DNA of 34,754 nucleotides from Verrucomicrobiota bacterium. Lineage in GTDB: Bacteria; Verrucomicrobiota; Verrucomicrobiia; Limisphaerales; SIBE01. The notes beneath the pieces are model-generated. The model did not search any database. It saw nothing but the letters and a program-made list of their open reading frames with translations, and was not told the DNA's origin. A program made the position numbers and the translations under genes. This document shows, piece after piece, positions 14,041 to 23,100 of this stretch. Position 1 is the stretch's first letter. Every line of letters begins with the position of its first letter. The DNA lies in assembly GCA_016209525.1 (NCBI GenBank), contig JACQWK010000480.1:1-34754 (forward strand), in the 5' to 3' direction.

Positions 14041-17000
14041 TCACTCACGGCGTGCTCTCGCAGGCAAAACGACGTTCAGCCGTGTGCCTTTGCCTAGTTC
14101 CGATTGAATCTTGAGTGTGCCGCCCATCATCCTGGCCCGTTCTTTCATGCTGGTCAGGCCGAGACCGCCGCGCGGCGCGGAGTCTTTCACGGGAGGGCCG
14201 CCGAAAGCAAAGCCGCAGCCATTGTCGGAAATACAGATCTCAATCCGATCCGCTTCTCTAGAGATGCCTACAAAGATTTTGGTGGCCCGGGCATGTTTGA
14301 CGACGTTGTTCAGGCTCTCCTGCGCGATCCGGTACAAACTAATTTCCTTCTCCGCTTCCAAAACATTATCGATCGACTCAATCTGCACAGTGGCGTCCAA
14401 ACCGGAACTCGCCGCGACTTTCTCGACCATGTGTTCCACGGCGCGGGTGAGACCGAAATGGTCGAGTTCCAGAGGGCGCAAGGCGTGAGTAATTGTGCGC
14501 GTTTCCGCAATGGCTTTCGCGCTCAGGGAGGTGATCTCGGCCAATTGTTCGGCGATCTCCGGCGGCGGTTTCGCGAAATTTAGAACCATCTGCAACTGAT
14601 TCTTGATGAGCTGCAGGTATTGACTGAGGCCGTCGTGCAACTCGCCGGCGATGCGCTTGCGTTCCTGCTCTTGCGATTCGATCAATTGGCGCGAAAACGC
14701 CTCCTGAGCGCGGCGCCTTTGTTCGATCCGAGCGATGTGGCGCTGGTACCACCCGAACGCGCCCGCGACCAACCCCAGAGCGCAGAGCGACTTGAACCCC
14801 AGCGTTTGCCAGAACCGAGGCTGAACGGCCACGCCCAGCGTCGCCCCGTCTTCATTCCAGACGCCGTCGCTGTTGGCCGCCTGGACGCGGAACCGATAGC
14901 TGCTGGGCGGCATCCGCGTGTAGGAAGCGAATCGCTGGCGGCCGCCGTCCACCCAGTCATCGTCATATCCTTCCATTTTGTACCGGTAGGTCACGCGTTC
15001 CGGCGCCTTGAAACTCAGGCCGGCGAAATGAAATTCGACTCGCAGCGCGCCCGAAGGAATAGAGAGATTTTCGAATTTCGATTTGGGATTTTCAATGGAG
15101 GCGATCTTCTGTCCATCGACAACCACATCCTGAATGACCACGGGCGGCGGCACCGGGTTTGAAGTGATCTGCTTGGGGTCAATCACCACGATGCTCTTGA
15201 GCGTGACAAAGTAGAGTTTGCCATCGGGCATGCGCTGACAAGAGGGCTGAGTCCCGCTGATGCACTCAGGAGTGAGAAGACCTTCCCGCTTTCCAAAGAC
15301 AAGGGGGTGCACCAGGCGAACCTTTCCAGTCCGCCATCCCTCCAACTCCTCTTTGTGCAGCCGATAAATGCCGCTGTTACATCCGACCCAAAGATTGCCC
15401 AGGCCGTCGTCGAGCAGTTGGCTGACTCCTTCGTCTTCCAGTCCATCCGCTGAAGTCAAGGTTCTGAACCGACCATCTTCGAACCGGCTCAACCCGCTAT
15501 CCGTGCCGACCCAGAGCACTCCGTCATCATCGACCAGGAGGGACCGCACGGAATTGCTGCGCAGACCGTCCCGTCTCGTGAACGTTGTGATCTGATCCTT
15601 CCAGATGCGATGCAGACTTCCGTACTTCGACCCGGCCCAAATCGCGCCGTCGCGATCTTCCGCAAACGATGAGAATCGGCTTCCAGATAACCCGTTCTGC
15701 GCCGTGAAGAAGGCCATTTGTCCTTTGTGAACGCGGGTTATGGCTCGGTCGGCTCCGATCCAGATCGCGCCCGTTCGATCTTGCATCAAGGCGCGCACGA
15801 CGCCGTTCGTCGGCAGGGACAGTTCGGGCGGCGTCTCGAAGGCGGCTCGACGCACCGCAATCCCGGAGGCAAATTTGCCCGCCCAAACTTCACCCTCCCG
15901 CGTCCGGAGCAGCGACCAAAAACAGCCGTCGCTCGTCCCGCCGTGATCGAATGTTCCCCCTCGATACCGGAAGAGACCTTCACAATCATTCGCGGCCCAA
16001 AAACCGCCCTGACCATCGTGACAGATTGCCTTGACGGAAAACTGGCGGAGCCCATGGCGCTGCGTGATATTCTGAACGAACTTCCGCCCGATACGATTCA
16101 GGCCGCCGTCCTCAGTGGCCACCCAAAGATTATCTTCTCGGTCCACAAAAAGCGCTCTTAATGCCGTGCTCGACAAACCCGCTTCGACTCCGAGAAACCT
16201 GCACTCCGCACCGTCGAACCGCGCAATGCCCAGGCCGGGGAATCCGAACCAGACTTGGCCTCTGGCATCTTCCGTAATGAACCCCCAATTCTGTGTCGGA
16301 AGCTCTCCTCCCCACTTGAAGACCCTCACGTCGTTCGTGGTCCACCGAAAGGTATCGCCTCCGCTAACGCCCGCCCAAGTATGGCCGCGGCTGTCCTCAA
16401 TCAGATCCCTCATCCAGGGACCCTCCGCCGCCGGGATCGGTTTCCACGGCTCGAATCTGCCGCTCCGAACGATCTGGAGCTCTTCATCGACAAAGGCCCA
16501 AACTCGGCCCGAACGAGTGGCCCCGATTCGGAAAACAACCCTGCCTGAGTCCAACGGGAAATGGGTGACGACGTCGTTGTGAATTCGATTGACGCCGTTC
16601 CGGCCTGCAGCCCAAACCGCTCCCTCGCCGTCGAGGCAGAGCCAAAAGACGCGTTCGTTCCCCAGCCCTTGTTCGACCGAATACGACCGGAACTTACCCG
16701 CCGCAAACTGTTTCACACCCGCGCCCTCGGTGCCGATCCACAGTGCGCCCGCCCTGTCCACCGCCAGTGCCCGAACACGGTCGCTTTCGAGTCCTGGCGA
16801 ATTGTCGGTGTTGAAGACTGTAAATCGCGCGCCATCGAAGCGCACGAGACCGTTGTAGGTCCCAAGCCACAGATAACCATCGGGGGTCTGCGCGATCGCC
16901 AGCACGGAATTCGAAGGCAACCCGTCTTCCACTTGCCACGTCCGGACCGTGAACTCGGAATCTTCCGCCGTTTCAACAGGCGCACCTTTGGTGCTCGATG

Positions 17001-17055
17001 TTGTCAGGAGCACAAAAGCCGTGGCGGCCAACGAGATTCCTGTCGCTCTGCGCAT
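14041..17055 (-). CDS. Sensor histidine kinase: Reg_prop beta-propeller, Y_Y_Y domain, HisKA_3, HATPase
   Basis: About 1004 residues from ATG 17055; this start puts a signal peptide (MRRATGISLAATAFVLL...) at the very N-terminus, whereas in-frame starts at 17076 and 17160 do not. Residues about 35-640 consist of two-component-regulator propeller repeats, seen as recurring G-x-L-W-I/V-G-T-x-x-G-L-x-R-F/I. A Y_Y_Y domain (V-T-Y-R-Y-K-M-E-G-Y-D-D-D-W) follows, then one membrane segment near 753-770, a HisKA_3 box with His807 in G-E-L-H-D-G-L-S-Q, and an HATPase_c with D-N-G-C-G-F and G-G-L-G-L-T-S-M. The topology is a periplasmic propeller sensor with a cytoplasmic kinase. Domain order matches hybrid two-component systems used for polysaccharide sensing in Bacteroidetes, but here the regulator is a separate gene (13208-13855). 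No ligand can be named. Confidence 0.93.
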   Translation of the reverse strand: MRRATGISLAATAFVLLTTSSTKGAPVETAEDSEFTVRTWQVEDGLPSNSVLAIAQTPDGYLWLGTYNGLVRFDGARFTVFNTDNSPGLESDRVRALAVDRAGALWIGTEGAGVKQFAAGKFRSYSVEQGLGNERVFWLCLDGEGAVWAAGRNGVNRIHNDVVTHFPLDSGRVVFRIGATRSGRVWAFVDEELQIVRSGRFEPWKPIPAAEGPWMRDLIEDSRGHTWAGVSGGDTFRWTTNDVRVFKWGGELPTQNWGFITEDARGQVWFGFPGLGIARFDGAECRFLGVEAGLSSTALRALFVDREDNLWVATEDGGLNRIGRKFVQNITQRHGLRQFSVKAICHDGQGGFWAANDCEGLFRYRGGTFDHGGTSDGCFWSLLRTREGEVWAGKFASGIAVRRAAFETPPELSLPTNGVVRALMQDRTGAIWIGADRAITRVHKGQMAFFTAQNGLSGSRFSSFAEDRDGAIWAGSKYGSLHRIWKDQITTFTRRDGLRSNSVRSLLVDDDGVLWVGTDSGLSRFEDGRFRTLTSADGLEDEGVSQLLDDGLGNLWVGCNSGIYRLHKEELEGWRTGKVRLVHPLVFGKREGLLTPECISGTQPSCQRMPDGKLYFVTLKSIVVIDPKQITSNPVPPPVVIQDVVVDGQKIASIENPKSKFENLSIPSGALRVEFHFAGLSFKAPERVTYRYKMEGYDDDWVDGGRQRFASYTRMPPSSYRFRVQAANSDGVWNEDGATLGVAVQPRFWQTLGFKSLCALGLVAGAFGWYQRHIARIEQRRRAQEAFSRQLIESQEQERKRIAGELHDGLSQYLQLIKNQLQMVLNFAKPPPEIAEQLAEITSLSAKAIAETRTITHALRPLELDHFGLTRAVEHMVEKVAASSGLDATVQIESIDNVLEAEKEISLYRIAQESLNNVVKHARATKIFVGISREADRIEICISDNGCGFAFGGPPVKDSAPRGGLGLTSMKERARMMGGTLKIQSELGKGTRLNVVLPARARRE

Positions 17056-17140
17056 CGTCGGATGCTGTGCCGGCATTCTGCCGGAAGCAGGCGCCGGAAT
17101 CAATGTCACTTTCGCGCTGTCCAGTAGGCGATCAAACCGA

Positions 17141-17572
17141 TCAAGGAGAAGAATCCACAAAGAAAATACCCGAGTAAACGAATATCGCCCCTTTGATCAC
17201 TGCAAGCATTCCAGCAAAGCTGAGGGAAATGGAGTGGCCGATCAAACAGGCCACGATGGCGAAGATGATCACCAAAGGAAGAACAAGAATGAGCAGTCCA
17301 CCAATCCGCGCAGCCGGGAAGGATCCGGAAAAGAGACCGTCCACAATAACCCGCTCGTAGGCTTTTTCGAATCCTCCAAGCTTGCTGATGAATTCCATCC
17401 CCAGCGAAGCAAGAATGCAAATGACGAACAGAGCGAGTCGCAAGTCGCGTTTGGGAGGCGTTGCCGCGGAGAGGGGAGTAGCTGGCGACATACCTGAACC
17501 TGGAAAAGGCAGTTGAGCCGCGAAAGAGCGCATAGATCGCAAGGAGAGAGGAGGTTTCGCCAACATGTCCAT
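17141..17572 (-). CDS. Small multi-pass membrane protein, apparently frameshifted near its C-terminus
   Basis: A 143-residue frame as written; the likely start is ATG 17491 (M-S-P-A-T-P-L), just before a K-R-D-L-R-L basic patch and the first membrane helix (L-F-V-I-C-I-L-A-S-L-G). Further hydrophobic segments follow (I-G-G-L-L-I-L-V-L-P-L-V-I-I-F-A-I-V and L-S-F-A-G-M-L-A-V-I). After V-I-K-G the frame soon ends in V-D-S-S-P. One extra G in the G4 run at 17188-17191 would instead continue into D-I-R-L-L-G-Y-F-L-C-G-F-F-S-L-I-G-L-I-A-Y and a basic W-T-A-R-K end, stopping at 17106. That looks like a genuine last helix, so I infer a one-base deletion or sequencing error. I do not recognise the family. 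It lies upstream of the propeller kinase on the same strand. Confidence 0.55.
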   Translation of the reverse strand: MDMLAKPPLSLRSMRSFAAQLPFPGSGMSPATPLSAATPPKRDLRLALFVICILASLGMEFISKLGGFEKAYERVIVDGLFSGSFPAARIGGLLILVLPLVIIFAIVACLIGHSISLSFAGMLAVIKGAIFVYSGIFFVDSSP

Positions 17573-17766
17573 TCACCATGCGGGTGAATTCGGATGGTCC
17601 GAGTCCCCGCTTTTCTTTGAGTTCTGTGCGCTCTCTTGTGGCTGCTCAACTGCCGAATTAAGATTGAACCGCTGGCGCGAGCGAACAGTGATTTCACTCT
17701 CTGGCACCGATCATCCGCAGATTATTCCCTCGCTGAGGAGTGTCAACGCCCATCCCCTGACGAGGC

Positions 17767-17810
17767 CTGTGGCGGAGGGTTTATGGGCAGCCTGGAAGCC
17801 TGCCCCACAG
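17767..17810. repeat. Nested hairpin 3' of the nitrite/sulfite reductase gene
   Basis: The outer arms CTGTGG (17767-17772) and CCACAG (17805-17810) enclose GGGCAG (17785-17790)/CTGCCC (17800-17805). It lies 5-48 bp beyond the stop codon of the gene ending at 17815 and may serve as its terminator, but there is no T-run. The rest of the 17573-17814 gap shows no gene. Confidence 0.5.
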
Positions 17811-17814
17811 CAGT

Positions 17815-19617
17815 TCACTTTCCGATCAGTGCCGCGGACTTCGGATGCTGCTTGAGAAAATCGATGATGGCTTGCGCGCCGACGCGTTGATGGAAGTAGC
17901 CCATCGCCTCGCCATCGCAGCGGTTCGCTGTGTAGTTCTCAAACAACGCTTCGACCACATCGGCGACCTGTTCGCGAGGCACGCTGCGCAAATAGACCTT
18001 GCCTGCGCTGTCCATCAAGGCGTCGCCCTGGTGACGCGCGTCTTCGGTCCCCATGAGCTTCAGTTGGTAGCGATCTTTGCCCGAGCCGACCCACCCAATG
18101 GTCTTGGTCGCGGGCCGGGAGCATTGGCGCTCACAGCCGCTGATCCCGATGGATTCGGCCATCTGGCCCCAGCCCCGTTGATCCAGTTCGTCGATCAGTT
18201 CCGGCAGGAACCGCTCCGAGTCCGTGTAGGAGAGTCGGCAGGTGGGCAGGCCCACGCAAGCCACGGAGACCTTTCGAAGCGGGGAATAATCCTTCCCGCG
18301 GCGCTGGCCGTAGCCGAACCGCCGCAAGTCGGCCTCGAACCGGCCTTTGGCATCCTCCGGAATGTCGGTGAAGAGCAGGTCTTGGTTCGGCGTGATCATG
18401 AGGTTGGCCGGGTAGTGCTCCATCAAATACCGAACCATTTTCTTCAAGTCGCCTTCCGGTCCATCGATCAACCGGCCATTCTCGATGAACGCGCCGAAGG
18501 CCCAAAGACCGTTGGAAGGCTGGCGAATCCAGCCGTGATGCAGGTGCCGAGGGCCGATGTCGAGATTCCCGTCCGGTGGGTCGAAGACATTCCCAATCAG
18601 CGCACGAACCTGCTCGCGATACCAGTCCACGCCTTTGACGTGGACCACGTATTTCAGCCGCGCCCAATGACGATTCTGTCGGTCACCCCATTCCTGGTGC
18701 ACTTTGACGATGGCATCCAAGCCGGCGAGCAAGTGCTTGTCCTGGAAGATGCCGAACGGTTTGCCCAAGGCGCAGAAACTCGGTTTGCCGTTGCGTTCTC
18801 CTTGCCCGCCGCCGATGTAAACCTGGAAACGCTCGACTTTGTTGCCGTCCAGAATGGGCGCGACGCCGATGTCGTCTGACCTGACTTCGACGCAGTTGTC
18901 TGGCAGGTACCGGCCTGTCGCTTCATCGAAAATCAGCGCGGAGAAGGCAATCTTAAACTTCCGGTTCAGCAAATTGGGTCCGTATTGGAAATGTTCGTCG
19001 GGGGTGCGTTCGTGGTTCGGGTTGATCCCAAAAATCTGCAGGTGCGGTTCGATCGGCAGACGGAAGTACTTGCCGAATTTCTGTGCGAGCGCGTTCGAGT
19101 CAAAGATTGTCGAATGACGCGAGAGCGGGCAGCCCATGACGTTGCGCGTGTTATCGCCGCAGCCGTTCAGGGTGTAGAAGCGCGTCTCGGCGAGGCGCTG
19201 GATGATTTCGCGAACCGATCTCTTGCGCACCCAATGGAACTGGATGTTTTGCCGCGTGGTCAGCCGGAGCGAGGGTTTGCCATCCTGGTTGGTGGTGTGC
19301 TTCTCCGAGACTTCGTCGAAGATCCGCCATTGCTCCCGGTTGAGGGGTCCGCCGCCGGCGATGCTGAAGCGCATCATGTAAAGCCATTCCTTTTCCGTGC
19401 CCGTGCGGTCGCGATTGAACTCGAGGTAAATGCCGTGCGACTTGGCCAGCGCCTCTGACTCCCAAACGATTTCGTCGATCGACAAATCCTGGAAATGTTC
19501 CTGGAGATGGCCGACGTACCCGCCGGAGTTCAGCTTATTCAGTTCTTCTTTGCAGAGCTGCTCGCGCGGCGTCCGAAAATTCGGCGCCGGCTGAGCGGCT
19601 TTTGGATTGAGCGCCAT
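17815..19617 (-). CDS. Ferredoxin-type nitrite/sulfite reductase (siroheme, 4Fe-4S)
   Basis: 600 residues from ATG 19617 (M-A-L-N-P-K); a frame extension to 19635 adds only M-L-F-I-T-L. The protein has two ferredoxin-like halves, each followed by a siroheme-binding half-domain, as in assimilatory nitrite and sulfite reductases. The first siroheme-binding region contains N-G-C-G-D-N-T-R-N-V-M-G-C-P (151-164). The 4Fe-4S/siroheme cysteines are Cys454 and Cys460 (C-V-G-L-P-T-C) and Cys495 and Cys499 (C-E-R-Q-C). The reaction is six-electron reduction of nitrite to ammonia or sulfite to sulfide in the cytoplasm. Sequence alone does not separate the two substrates here, and there are no neighbouring nitrate- or sulfate-assimilation genes to help. 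It appears to be a single-gene unit; the response regulator upstream is 81 bp away on the same strand. Confidence 0.88.
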   Translation of the reverse strand: MALNPKAAQPAPNFRTPREQLCKEELNKLNSGGYVGHLQEHFQDLSIDEIVWESEALAKSHGIYLEFNRDRTGTEKEWLYMMRFSIAGGGPLNREQWRIFDEVSEKHTTNQDGKPSLRLTTRQNIQFHWVRKRSVREIIQRLAETRFYTLNGCGDNTRNVMGCPLSRHSTIFDSNALAQKFGKYFRLPIEPHLQIFGINPNHERTPDEHFQYGPNLLNRKFKIAFSALIFDEATGRYLPDNCVEVRSDDIGVAPILDGNKVERFQVYIGGGQGERNGKPSFCALGKPFGIFQDKHLLAGLDAIVKVHQEWGDRQNRHWARLKYVVHVKGVDWYREQVRALIGNVFDPPDGNLDIGPRHLHHGWIRQPSNGLWAFGAFIENGRLIDGPEGDLKKMVRYLMEHYPANLMITPNQDLLFTDIPEDAKGRFEADLRRFGYGQRRGKDYSPLRKVSVACVGLPTCRLSYTDSERFLPELIDELDQRGWGQMAESIGISGCERQCSRPATKTIGWVGSGKDRYQLKLMGTEDARHQGDALMDSAGKVYLRSVPREQVADVVEALFENYTANRCDGEAMGYFHQRVGAQAIIDFLKQHPKSAALIGK

Positions 19618-19698
19618 AAGCGTAATGAACAGCATCGCCCCCGGACTGGCAAGATCAAGCGAGCGTTTCTATGGATGTCGTGTCGGCTCATTAATAAG

Positions 19699-20139
19699 TC
19701 ATGCGGATGGCGGCAGCTCGTTCAGGAGCAGCCAGTATAGACCAAGTTGGCCGACGGCTGCGGAGAATTTTTCAAAATCGACAGGCTTGCAAATGTAGCT
19801 ATTCACCCCCAACCGGTAACTCTTGAGAATATCTTGTTCTTCTCGAGACGAGGTGAGGATGACCACGGGCAGGAATTTCGTTCGGCTATTCGCTCGGAGC
19901 CGGCGCAAGACTTCAAGCCCGTCGATCCGAGGAAGTTTGAGATCGAGGATGACGACGGCCGGCATCTCCTCGGCCCGGCCTTTTGCGGAGCCTCCGGTGC
20001 CCAAGAGGTAATCGAGTGCTTCCGCGCCGTCGCGGGCGACTGCGACGCGATTGGCGATGCGGTTTTGGCGGAGCGCACGGAGGGTCAGTTCCTCATCGTC
20101 CGAGTCGTCTTCAATCAGGAGGATGGTTTTGTTCTTCAT
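19699..20139 (-). CDS. Rcp1/CheY-like response regulator paired with the hybrid kinase
   Basis: A 146-residue single receiver domain. The N-terminal I-L-L-I-E-D-D-S-D-D-E-E-L carries the acidic pocket, Asp66 in V-I-L-D-L-K-L-P is the phospho-acceptor, and Thr96 and Lys118 (C-K-P-V-D-F) complete the active site. The extended loop before Asp66 (L-L-G-T-G-G-S-A-K-G-R-A-E-E-M-P) is typical of Rcp1-type regulators that serve bacteriophytochrome-like kinases. Its ATG overlaps the kinase stop in an ATGA arrangement (20136-20139), so the two are translationally coupled and should be made in fixed ratio. There is no output domain; downstream signalling must be through protein contact. Confidence 0.93.
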   Translation of the reverse strand: MKNKTILLIEDDSDDEELTLRALRQNRIANRVAVARDGAEALDYLLGTGGSAKGRAEEMPAVVILDLKLPRIDGLEVLRRLRANSRTKFLPVVILTSSREEQDILKSYRLGVNSYICKPVDFEKFSAAVGQLGLYWLLLNELPPSA

Positions 20140-23100
20140 TTCGAAATCGGCAGAGTGAAATAGAACGTGGCCCCTTGATTCGGGGCGGCTTCGGCCCAGA
20201 TTTGGCCGCCGTGTCGATGGACAATTCGTTGGACGGTGGCGAGGCCGATGCCGGTTCCTTCAAACTCACTTTTGGGATGGAGGCGTTGGAAGGCGCCAAA
20301 GAGCCTGTCGGAGTAGGCCATGTCAAACCCGGCACCGTTGTCGCGGACGAAAAGCACGCATTGGCCGTCTTGTTCGGTCATTCCGAACTCGACGCGCGCC
20401 TGAGGGTTCTTGCGGCTGAACTTCCAGGCATTATCCAGAAGATTCGTCAACACCACCCGGAGCAAGCGCGGATCGCCCAAGACGACTAATCCGGGTTGGA
20501 GGGCAAACTCGACTTGGCGTTGCGGTTCCAGTTGTTTGAGCTCCTCAACGGCTCCCTCAGCCAGCTCGCTCAGATTGACAGGTTCAGACCGGATGTCACT
20601 CCGAGTGATGCGCGAGAGTTGGAGCAAACCGTCGATCAATTGTCCCATGCGCCGCGTGGCCTCCCGGATCCGGCCCAAATGCTTTTGGGAAGGCTCATCC
20701 AGGCGATCCGCGCAGTCTTCCTGCAAAGCTTGGCTGAATCCGTCGATCGCGCGCAACGGGGCCCGCAAGTCGTGCGAAACCGAATACGAGAACGCCTCCA
20801 GCTCCTTGTTGGCGGCTTCGAGCTGGACGGTGCGTTCACGCAGGGCTTCCTGGCTTTGGCGCAACCCCTCTTCGGCCTGCTTGCGCTCGGTGATATCCCG
20901 CGTGATTTCGGCGAAGCCGCGCAATTGGCCGTCCTCATCCCGCAAGGCTGTGATCACGACGTTGGCCCAGAACGTCGTCCCGTCCTTGCGCAGTCGCCAG
21001 CCTTCATCCTCGACGCGTCCCTGTTCCATGGCGGCGCGGAGCATCAGTTGCGGTTTGCCGCGCTCCCGATCTTCGCGGATGTAGAAGGTGGAGATCGGCT
21101 GGCCGATGATTTCACCGGCTTTGTAGCCCTTGATCCGTTCCGCGCCTGTATTCCAGCCCGCGACGCGCCCTTCCGGATCCAATCCGAATATCGCGTAATC
21201 CTTGATGCTCAGCACCAGGAGGCGGAATCGCTCTTCGCTCTCGCGCAGAAGCGCCTCGGTCAATTTGCGTTCGGCGTTTTCGTTTTCGAGATTCCGGTAG
21301 GCTGTTTCCAGTTGGGCGGTCCGCTCACGCACGCGCTGTTCCAGTTCGGCGTTGAGTCTTCGATTTTCCTCTTCGGCCTGCTTTCGGGCGGTGATATCCT
21401 CCGCGATGCCGGTGATGCGATACACTTTGCCGTCGGAATTTTGAATCGGAAACGCGCGATCGCGGACCCACCGGACCGTGCCATCCGGTCTCAAGACCCG
21501 GTATTCCTCGTCGGTGGCTTCCCGGTTGATTTGCCGGGTCAACGCGCGGCTGACTCGCTCCCGATCTTCGGGATGAATGCCCTCCATGAAAGAGGTCCAG
21601 CTCTCCTGCAAGCTCTGGCAAGACCGTCCCCAAATGGCTTCGTAGGCGGGGCTAACATACAGACTCTTTCCGGCGATAGGATCGGACATCCAAAAGATCT
21701 CCCGAATGTGTTCGGCGATCTGCCGGAAACGTTCCTCGCTTTCTCGCAGAGCGATCTCGTCGCGTTTGCGTTGGGTGACATCCCTGATGCAGCCGAAGAC
21801 GCCCGCCACTCTGCCCTTTTGAAAGTGCGGCCCACAGATCACTTCGCCCACGAGATACTCGCCCGAACGGCGGCAAAACCGGAGTTCCAGCCGTGGCGGC
21901 CATTCCCCTCGAGCGGCTTGATGAAACGCGGCGAAGGCCGCCTCGATATCGTCCGAATGGAGAAGCTCGGTAAAAGGCTGTCCGATCCATTGCGCGCGGG
22001 GCCAGCCGGTCTTCTTTTCGAAAGGCAGATTCAACGAAGTGATGGTGGCGTTCTCCGTGGAAATGAGAACCACGACTTCGGGAAGGGTCTCCACCAAGCT
22101 CCGATACCGTTCCTCACTCTCCCGCAGGGTCTCTTCGGCGCGCGTGCGTTCCGCGATTTCGGCTTGCAGCGCCGCATTGGAGTGGGCGAGTTCCAGAGTT
22201 CGCGCCCGGACCCCCTGTTCCAGTTCTGCCTTCGCGTTCCGCAGCACTTCCTCGGCCTGCCGGCCAGCCTGGGTGGCGCGGAGGAGAGTCTGGATGCGCG
22301 TCTTCAGTTCTTGCTGATGAAACGGCTTGAACAGATACTCATCAGCGCCGGCTTCCCAACCCTGCAACAGCGCTTCCCGATGGGTCAGGGCCGTCAGCAG
22401 AATCACGGGTGTCCGGGCCGTCGCAGGGTCTCGCTTCAATTGGCGGCAAACGCTCAAGCCGTCTCGTCCGGGCATCATCACGTCCGCGAGGACCAGGTCG
22501 GGCATCCATTCTCCGGCTAGTCGCAGGGCGGCTTCGCCGTCCATTGCGGTCTTGGTCTCGCAAGCTTCCCGAAGCAACGAGGCGATATACGACGCCAGAT
22601 CCGTGTTGTCCTCCGCGATCAAGACCTTCGGCCGCGGTTCGGAGGCGGCGGTTGCCGCCGCCACTTGCTGGACGGGCTCCAGCTCGTACCTTTGCACCGG
22701 ACTCGCGCCGGGTTTTGAGACGCCTGGCTCAAGGGAGAGCGGAGCAGGGCATTGCACGGTGAAAGTGCTGCCTTGGCCGGCCGCGCTCTCCACCGAAACC
22801 GTGCCCCCCAGCAGTTGGATGAATTCTTGGACCAAGGCCAACCCAAGGCCGGTGCCCTCGAACCTTCGGGTCGAAGATCCTTCAAGCTGGCGGAATTTCT
22901 GGAACAGATGCGGCAGTTCGTCGCGCGGAATGCCAATGCCGGTGTCGGCGACGCTGAGACCGAGCCGATCCTCATGCCATGTCAACGAGACCGAAATGGT
23001 CCCGCCCTGGGGCGTGAACTTCACCGCGTTGGAGAGGAGGTTGAAAAGGATGCGCTCGTAGAGGTAGCGGTCCAGGTGAACGCAGGCTTCTTCCGGGGCG

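Noticed and set aside
17815..19617. Calling the enzyme firmly nitrite reductase (nirA) or sulfite reductase (sir)
   Set aside because: The cysteine motifs are shared by both, and no assimilation genes flank it, so no symbol is given.
20496..22520. Long plus-strand frame (674 codons) opposite the hybrid kinase
   Set aside because: It is antisense to intact PAS and kinase motifs; no domain can be recognised in it.
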